Of a DNA stretch of 17,774 nt, positions 13,261-17,774 are shown piece by piece. A program made the position numbers and the translations under genes. The stretch comes from Acetobacteraceae bacterium (GTDB lineage: Bacteria > Pseudomonadota > Alphaproteobacteria > Acetobacterales > Acetobacteraceae). Position 1 is the stretch's first letter; each line of letters begins with the position of its first letter. Location of the stretch: assembly GCA_003506895.1 (NCBI GenBank), contig DNXO01000072.1, forward strand, positions 1-17,774, given 5' to 3'. The notes under the pieces are model-generated. The model did not search any database. It had not been told where the DNA came from and worked only from the letters and a program-made list of their open reading frames with translations.

Positions 13261-14157
13261 GTGGACCCCAAGGTTGACGCGTTCCTGGAGATGCTGACCA
13301 TCGAACGCGGTGCCGCCAGGAACACGATCGAGTCCTATACCCACGACCTGAACGACTTCGCCGAATATGCCGCCGGCGCCGGTTTCGCCGCCTGCGATGC
13401 CGACGCGGAAACGTGCCAGGGTTACATGGCGTCGCTGCATGCGCGCGGCTTGTCCGCCCGAACCGCCGCGCGGCGGTTGTCGGCGCTGCGGCAGTTCCAC
13501 CTGTTCCTGCTGCGTGAGGACGTGCGGACGGACGACCCGACCAGCCTGCTGGATACGCCCCGGCTGCCGCAACCGCTGCCGAAATTCCTGACCGAGCAGG
13601 AGGTGGATGCGCTGCTGGAGGCGGCCAGGCGGAAGCCGGGGCGGTCGGGGGCGCTGGCGCTCGCGGCGCTGGAGCTGCTGTATGCGACCGGGATGCGGGT
13701 GTCCGAACTGCTGTCGGTGCCTCGTTCGGCTTTGGGTGCCAGGGCCGAGGTGATGATCATCAAGGGCAAGGGCGGGAAAGAGCGGATGGTGCCGCTGTCC
13801 GACGCCGCGAAGGATGCGGCGGTGGCGCTGCTGGCGGTGACCGAGGCAACCAGCCGGTTCCTGTTCCCCGGGCGCGATCCGAAGCGGGCGCTGACCCGGC
13901 AGGCGTTCTTTTTGCTGCTGAAGCAGGTGGCGCTGGAGGCGGGGTTGGACCCGGTTCGGGTGTCCCCGCATGTGCTGCGGCATTCGTTCGCGTCGCACAT
14001 GCTGGCGCGGGGGGCGGATCTGCGGAGTTTGCAGATGTTACTGGGGCATGCCGATATCTCGACGGTGCAGATTTATACGCATGTGCAGACGGAGCGGTTG
14101 GGGAAGGTGGTGGAGGAGGGGCACCCGCTGTCGGCGGGGTGGACGGGGAAGGGGTAG
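13261..14157 (+). CDS. xerD: Tyrosine recombinase XerD
   Basis: Site-specific recombinase that, with XerC, resolves chromosome dimers at dif near the terminus. The 298 aa match XerD length exactly. The N-terminal SAM-like domain (1-90) carries RNTIESYTHDL and RTAARRLSALRQF. The catalytic domain has all active residues: Arg146 (TGMRVSEL), Lys170 (KGKGGKER), His237 and Arg240 (PHVLRHSFASHML), His263 (LGHADIST) and nucleophile Tyr272 (VQIYTHV). The GTG start has only a weak GGCGGG upstream and follows the 47-aa gene by 9 nt. Position beside aroKB is the usual alphaproteobacterial arrangement and argues for the housekeeping recombinase, although an accessory region begins directly downstream. Confidence 0.93.
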   Translation: MDPKVDAFLEMLTIERGAARNTIESYTHDLNDFAEYAAGAGFAACDADAETCQGYMASLHARGLSARTAARRLSALRQFHLFLLREDVRTDDPTSLLDTPRLPQPLPKFLTEQEVDALLEAARRKPGRSGALALAALELLYATGMRVSELLSVPRSALGARAEVMIIKGKGGKERMVPLSDAAKDAAVALLAVTEATSRFLFPGRDPKRALTRQAFFLLLKQVALEAGLDPVRVSPHVLRHSFASHMLARGADLRSLQMLLGHADISTVQIYTHVQTERLGKVVEEGHPLSAGWTGKG

Positions 14158-14240
14158 GGGCTTGTCGGTGACCAAAAGGCCCATATTGCCGAGCTGGTCG
14201 ATTTCAGCGTGATCCGAGCCGTGGCCAAATTTATATCCCA

Positions 14241-14300
14241 GTGGGTTGTGTAACAACAAGCGACGCGGTAACCGGATTTTGAGGTTCTGATACGACCCAC
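14241..14300 (+). other. tRNA-like closed stem element at the core/accessory boundary
   Basis: GTGGGTTGT (14241-14249) can pair with ACGACCCAC (14292-14300) over 9 bp with one G-U pair. The interior contains GAGGTTCTGATAC (14281-14293), close to a tRNA T-arm (GGTTCGAATCC type), and AAGCGACGCGGTAACCGGA, resembling a D-arm and anticodon stem. Both are too degenerate and the element too short (60 nt) for a working tRNA. The inverted repeat GTTGT/ACAAC (14245-14257) overlaps the left arm. A tRNA remnant, an old attachment site or the leader of the next gene are possible. Confidence 0.35.
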
Positions 14301-14321
14301 ATTGTGGCGGATGGCTCACGG

Positions 14322-14867
14322 ATGGCATTGATTGAGCGTACCAAAATTGCCTTCGCGAAATACCGCGATTCGCATCAGCCGGATCAAGCGATGAATCCGG
14401 GAGCGCGTCGTTATAGTGGGGATGTCGATCAGATGAGCTCCGAAGACGGTCTGATGTGCTGGGTGGATGGTCCCGTAGAAAGCATTGGATCCGAGCCCGC
14501 GACTAAACCATTGATCCCCGAAACACCCGAAAGGCGGAGGCTTTGGGTCGTGACAAGAGAGCATGTTCTCCATGCGCTTGAAGTTTGCGATTTCGGCTCG
14601 CAGCGAGAAGCGGGTGCGGCCAAACATAGCAATCTAACCGGTGGCGGCAGGGCATTTGTCGGAGGCGAATTGGTCTTCCTCAACGAGGCGACGATCGGAA
14701 TCACCGGCAGTTCCGGCCGTTACCGGCTACGGAACCGCGAGGAAATGGCCGCCATTGAAAGAGCATTTATCGAGTCCGGCTATAACGTCTGGTCGATGGG
14801 CTATAATCAAGACGTGAACCGCCCAAACGTGTTTGGGTTATCGGACCCCGAATGGGTTTCGTCATGA
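14322..14867 (+). CDS. Unrecognised 181-aa protein coupled to an XRE-ImmA protease
   Basis: I do not recognise a family with certainty. The first half is polar and may be disordered. The second half looks folded: LWVVTREHVLHALEVCDFG (about 87-105), then KHSNLTGGGRAFVGGELVF and GITGSSGRYRLR, then an amphipathic helix EEMAAIERAFIESGYNVWSMG. The H-S-x-L ... G-G-E-L ... S-G-R-Y order recalls a small domain I associate with C-terminal parts of polymorphic-toxin-like proteins, which is a loose memory-based resemblance only. Its stop overlaps the next ATG as ATGA, so the two are translated together. The start is uncertain: ATG 14322 or GTG 14304, neither with a good SD. Codon use is less GC-biased than in the core genes, suggesting acquisition. 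Confidence 0.68.
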   Translation: MALIERTKIAFAKYRDSHQPDQAMNPGARRYSGDVDQMSSEDGLMCWVDGPVESIGSEPATKPLIPETPERRRLWVVTREHVLHALEVCDFGSQREAGAAKHSNLTGGGRAFVGGELVFLNEATIGITGSSGRYRLRNREEMAAIERAFIESGYNVWSMGYNQDVNRPNVFGLSDPEWVSS

Positions 14868-16279
14868 ATGTTATCTCTAAGTCTGACTTGGACAAAGTAT
14901 TCGGTCCAGAGTCGTCGGGTGACACTCCGTGGCAGCGAGCTAAGTCCTCGCGGCGAGAGTTCGTGCGTGGGCAGACAATGCTCGCGGAGGCTAGCGCGGA
15001 AGCTACGGGTCATAGACTAGCGGCGGCGGAGGCGCTCAACAACTTCGGCTTCTCGACCCTTTTGATTGCGGTCGAGAAGGGGCAAGCCCCACTACTGCAT
15101 GATCGTAATGATCCGGCACAAACCTTACTTAGACACCGCGAGGCGCTCGGCTACACGCCGCAGCATCTCGCCCGGCTTGCGAAGGTGACAGTCGAAGACG
15201 TGGTCAAAGCTGAGATACCCGGCAAGATCTCGTCTATTCGAATATTGGAGCGGCTCGCACGCCCACTGGCAATCGACGAACGGGTCTTGGGCTTCAAAAA
15301 TCAGGTGGGCGTCGAGGAGTTAGGCGTGCGTCTTCGGCAGCTCGCCCATGCTGAAGGCAGTGCCGGCCTTTCCCCAACGACGGTGGCAGCATTGGCCGAA
15401 AGCGCGTGGGTCATAGCCCGACAGAAATCACTGTTGTCCCTAATCGGCGCGCCAAATCCGGAGGGTTTGAAGCGCTTCCCGCCCGACGATGATTATGGAT
15501 ACCCGACTTACGAACGGGGTTATCATCTTGCGGCGAAGGCTCGTCAGCTTCTAGGCCTAGACGCAGAGACGCCGATAAAAAGCATGCGCAGTCTGATCTC
15601 TGACACGCTCAATATTCCACTCGTACAGACCAAACTTGGTCGGGGGCTGGCCGGAGCTACGATCGCAAACGGCGAAGCACGCGGCATAGTCGTAAATATC
15701 GAGGGCGATAATAAGAGCGTCTGGGTCCGCCGCATGACGCTTGCCCATGAGCTTGGGCATCTCCTTTGGGATCCGGCGCGAAGACTCGATCGATTGATGG
15801 TCGATCGCTACCGCGACCTCGCGGTCAATAGCCCATACCGCCGCGATCCCGTCGAAATCCGGGCCAATGCATTCGCCATTGCTTTTCTAGCCCCACCCTC
15901 CGCAGTGGATCGAATGGTCTATCAGGCTGAAGATATTCCTTCGGCTGTGTTCGAGGTGGTCCGGCGCTTTGGCGTCAGCGTAACTGCGGCCGCAGCTCAC
16001 GTGGGCAACGTCAGTAGAGTACGTGTCGTTCTTCCACGTGGTAGCCTCTTCCCAGAGCCCTCCGATGAGCTGAGAGCGCTGGAGGATTTCACGATCGACT
16101 TCTTCCCGATCAAGGACATCCCACCGGCGCTTGTGGGCCGTTTCGCCTGGGTTGTCGCTCGCGCGCTTGATGAGAAGGTGATTTCGAAAGACACGGCCGC
16201 GACACTGCTTCAGACAACTCAAGATAAGATTAGTCCTTATTTCATAAAAACAGTCCTCAATCTTATTGATGCCCGTTGA
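14864..16279 (+). CDS. XRE-type HTH / ImmA-IrrE metallopeptidase
   Basis: The 471-aa protein couples a helix-turn-helix to a COG2856 zinc protease of the ImmA/IrrE class, which in ICEBs1 and Deinococcus cleaves a repressor in response to stress. The HTH-like segment is TLLRHREALGYTPQHLARLAKVTVEDV (about 88-113). The protease core is HELGH (295-299) with Glu331 in VEIRANAFAIAFLAP as third ligand, so the active site is complete. The long N-terminus (1-80) and the middle region (140-240) are unassigned, and the C-terminus (390-471) is helical. The ATG at 14864 is chosen because it overlaps the upstream stop as ATGA; an in-frame ATG at 14852 is possible. Likely role: proteolytic regulator or antitoxin-like controller of its partner and possibly of the convergent AIPR gene. 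Confidence 0.88.
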   Translation: MNVISKSDLDKVFGPESSGDTPWQRAKSSRREFVRGQTMLAEASAEATGHRLAAAEALNNFGFSTLLIAVEKGQAPLLHDRNDPAQTLLRHREALGYTPQHLARLAKVTVEDVVKAEIPGKISSIRILERLARPLAIDERVLGFKNQVGVEELGVRLRQLAHAEGSAGLSPTTVAALAESAWVIARQKSLLSLIGAPNPEGLKRFPPDDDYGYPTYERGYHLAAKARQLLGLDAETPIKSMRSLISDTLNIPLVQTKLGRGLAGATIANGEARGIVVNIEGDNKSVWVRRMTLAHELGHLLWDPARRLDRLMVDRYRDLAVNSPYRRDPVEIRANAFAIAFLAPPSAVDRMVYQAEDIPSAVFEVVRRFGVSVTAAAAHVGNVSRVRVVLPRGSLFPEPSDELRALEDFTIDFFPIKDIPPALVGRFAWVVARALDEKVISKDTAATLLQTTQDKISPYFIKTVLNLIDAR

Positions 16280-16313
16280 TCAACAGTCTCCTTCTTAATT
16301 CTGCAGTGCTTCC

Positions 16314-16355
16314 AAAGCCCAGCTACACTCTGCCGCGAAAGCGTAGCTGGGCCTT
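16314..16355. terminator. Bidirectional terminator between the ImmA and AIPR genes
   Basis: GCCCAGCTAC (16317-16326) and GTAGCTGGGC (16343-16352) form a perfect 10-bp stem; A residues before it and CTT after it give short T runs on both strands. A smaller hairpin CGC-GAAA-GCG (16334-16343) competes at the loop side. It lies between the two convergent stop codons. Confidence 0.82.
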
Positions 16356-16359
16356 CAGA

Positions 16360-17544
16360 TCAGGCTTCTTTGCTTAGTCTGCGGTAGATATTGGTGATTT
16401 GGAACAACGACGAATAAATTGCTTGGTTTTTCCCCATATTCCATGGGTTGCTGTGTGCGACATTCATATACTGCGCCTTAGCGGCATGGATGATCTCGAC
16501 GTCATTGAACGTTGGCGGTGGCGCGATCTGCCATTTCCCGCGAATTTTTTTGGCGAATGCCGAGAGTGACGCAAGAATCGGAAAGATGATCCCATCAGGA
16601 ACATCAAGAATTTGGCGGCCGTCGCGCTCAATCGCTCGAAGGCCCGTACCGGCGAAACCTGCGTGTTTTTTCCATTTTTTATAAAGTTCGAGTGCCGCCG
16701 GTGCTACGTCAAGATAGAAGGCGTAAAGGGCCTTGGCTTCTTCATGATCTGCGGCAGTTGGGTCTTTGGCCGCCGTGTGGATCGTCTGAAACTCCTTCAG
16801 ACATTTGGTCTTCATGCTATAGGTATATACCTTTTTTGGATCCCCCTTTTCCTTGGGCTTGGACCAGAGGTCAGCAGGGATCAAAGCGGTGATTACCTGC
16901 AGTAGCTTTTCCGTATCGTAATAATCATCTGAGCGCTGAGTTTCCGACTTGCGAAGCACGATCTCTGGATCGGCCTTCTGCAGTCGCTCTTCCAATTCGT
17001 CTAACAGACCCTTACGGCCGACAATCGACAAAGTGGCGACATCATTTTGGAAATTTCGAGCGATGGATACTTCCGCGATCAGATCATCATCATCCATCAC
17101 CACCAGCTCGAATTTGCACGAAATGGAAGCCTGCTTGGACTTCGGAAATTCTGAAAGGTAGTGCTGCAGTTCCCCCCTCGTCTGAGAACCATTAATGATG
17201 CTCGGCAGCTTAAGCTTCGCGACTTTCCCTTTGTCGTCCACATCGATGTCCCGCGCGACGATCACGATCCCGCTGTTAAGGATTACGAATTCGCTTGGAG
17301 AGTTTTCGAGCGTATCGCGGATGCGGCGATGAACATCGGTCAAGCGCTGCCGCTTCTTCCCTTCTGCTGTGACGATGTAACTACGCACATTCTCGTCTTC
17401 GGGAAGGTCAACAAAGGACTCGGCCGGTGCGTTACCTGCGTAGACGCGGCGACCCGCTTCGACATCTTCGGGCGAACTGATGTTTCTGAGAGTGTTGTAT
17501 TGAAAGTCAAGACGGCCCCGAGGCCGCTCACTTTGAGCAGTCAT
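16360..17544 (-). CDS. AIPR-family protein (abortive infection / phage resistance)
   Basis: The 394-aa product fits the AIPR family (PF10592), named for abortive phage resistance; its biochemical activity is not settled. Family features are visible in order: ILNSGIVIVARDI (88-100, the N-x-G-I-x-I-x-A type strand), LPSIINGSQTRGEL (113-126, the IVNGxQT signature), CKFELVVMDDDD (143-154) and IARNFQNDVATLSIVGRK (161-178). The central part (about 178-394) is helical and rich in Lys/Asp with no further motif I can name. The ATG at 17544 is chosen because GGAG precedes it by 6 nt; in-frame starts at 17556 and 17559 would overlap that site. Codon use and GC content are clearly different from the core genes, consistent with transfer. 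Confidence 0.82.
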   Translation of the reverse strand: MTAQSERPRGRLDFQYNTLRNISSPEDVEAGRRVYAGNAPAESFVDLPEDENVRSYIVTAEGKKRQRLTDVHRRIRDTLENSPSEFVILNSGIVIVARDIDVDDKGKVAKLKLPSIINGSQTRGELQHYLSEFPKSKQASISCKFELVVMDDDDLIAEVSIARNFQNDVATLSIVGRKGLLDELEERLQKADPEIVLRKSETQRSDDYYDTEKLLQVITALIPADLWSKPKEKGDPKKVYTYSMKTKCLKEFQTIHTAAKDPTAADHEEAKALYAFYLDVAPAALELYKKWKKHAGFAGTGLRAIERDGRQILDVPDGIIFPILASLSAFAKKIRGKWQIAPPPTFNDVEIIHAAKAQYMNVAHSNPWNMGKNQAIYSSLFQITNIYRRLSKEA

Positions 17545-17579
17545 GTGAAACTCCATCAACTATGGCCACTGTCCCGCCG

Positions 17580-17596
17580 ACGGGAATCCCTCCCGT
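17580..17596. promoter_or_regulatory. Operator-like inverted repeat in the AIPR leader
   Basis: ACGGGA (17580-17585) and TCCCGT (17591-17596) are perfect 6-bp inverted arms around a 5-nt centre, about 36 nt upstream of the AIPR start and just downstream of its predicted transcription start. The dimensions suit a dimeric HTH repressor; an RNA hairpin in the leader is the alternative. Confidence 0.45.
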
Positions 17597-17617
17597 GGCA
17601 ACGTGATCCATTCTGAG

Positions 17618-17646
17618 ATAATAGGTTGGTCGAAATGACAATGCAA
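17618..17646 (-). promoter_or_regulatory. Sigma-70-type promoter of the AIPR gene
   Basis: Read on the minus strand: TTGCAT (17646-17641), exactly 17 nt, and TATTAT (17623-17618). The -10 matches consensus at 5 of 6 positions. The start of transcription would be near 17611, giving a leader of roughly 65 nt that contains the inverted repeat at 17580-17596. It is one of the few AT-rich promoter-like stretches in the window. Confidence 0.5.
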
Positions 17647-17774
17647 TCACCAAGTTGCTGTCGATGTTAAATCAGCGGGGTGTCCCTACCCAATGAGTAT
17701 CAGCGATCGAGGCCGTGGGCTCGTACTTCCGACTTACGTCTCCATGAGTTTAGAGCGTGTTATGTACTTTTTCT
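17647..17774. other. Right-edge non-coding stretch
   Basis: No open frame or recognisable RNA is visible in the last 128 nt. The composition is lower in GC than the core and contains short palindromes such as GCGATCGAGG-type segments without clear structure. It is probably intergenic sequence within the accessory region, cut off by the window end. Confidence 0.4.

Noticed and set aside
13096..13998. 300-residue minus-strand frame opposite xerD
   Set aside because: It is a Gln/Arg/His-rich antisense frame; xerD on the plus strand has every catalytic residue.
14158..17774. Integrated phage or IS element
   Set aside because: No integrase other than the housekeeping XerD, no transposase, and no terminal inverted repeats or target duplications are visible within the window.
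1..17774. CRISPR array or rRNA genes
   Set aside because: No regularly spaced direct repeats and no rRNA-like conserved sequence were seen on either strand.

Overview
The window looks like a chromosomal segment of a high-GC alphaproteobacterium, most likely in the Rhodospirillales/Acetobacteraceae. This is inferred from codon usage, from the fused shikimate kinase/3-dehydroquinate synthase (AroKB) next to xerD, and from the paired egtB-egtD genes. No rRNA or intact tRNA gene is visible, so the taxonomy is not proven.

Layout. (1) 1-567: a possible small minus-strand ORF and a leader with a sigma-70-like promoter. (2) 568-2730: egtB-egtD, a two-gene ergothioneine operon. (3) 2774-4593: an ECF sigma factor (minus) divergent from a membrane-anchored Pro/Ala-rich protein (plus), with a candidate pair of ECF-type promoters between them. 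(4) 4594-7267: a Wza-type polysaccharide export lipoprotein preceded by an excellent sigma-54 promoter, a small hypothetical gene, and a sigma-54 enhancer-binding regulator on the opposite strand. Near-identical palindromes (GTYACGTRAC) lie upstream of both the sigma-54 promoter and the regulator gene, suggesting a local regulatory circuit. (5) 7554-8288: a secreted lytic-transglycosylase-like protein. (6) 8337-10359: a minus-strand operon of methyltransferase, ArnC/GtrB-like glycosyltransferase and SMR-type small transporter, each joined by an ATGA overlap. It is probably a polyprenyl-phosphate sugar or lipid-modification module. (7) 10424-11350: an EamA transporter. (8) 11354-14157: the housekeeping block of aroKB (minus), a 47-residue membrane peptide and xerD (plus).

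After xerD the sequence changes character: GC is visibly lower, codon use is less biased and the genes are accessory. A tRNA-like stem element at 14241-14300 marks the boundary. Beyond it are a two-gene unit (an unrecognised 181-aa protein and an XRE-ImmA/IrrE metalloprotease, joined by ATGA) and, convergent to it, an AIPR-family gene (abortive infection/phage resistance) with its own promoter and an operator-like inverted repeat. This is the best candidate for an undescribed system: a possible defence or stress module combining a protease-type regulator, a possible toxin-like partner and an AIPR effector.
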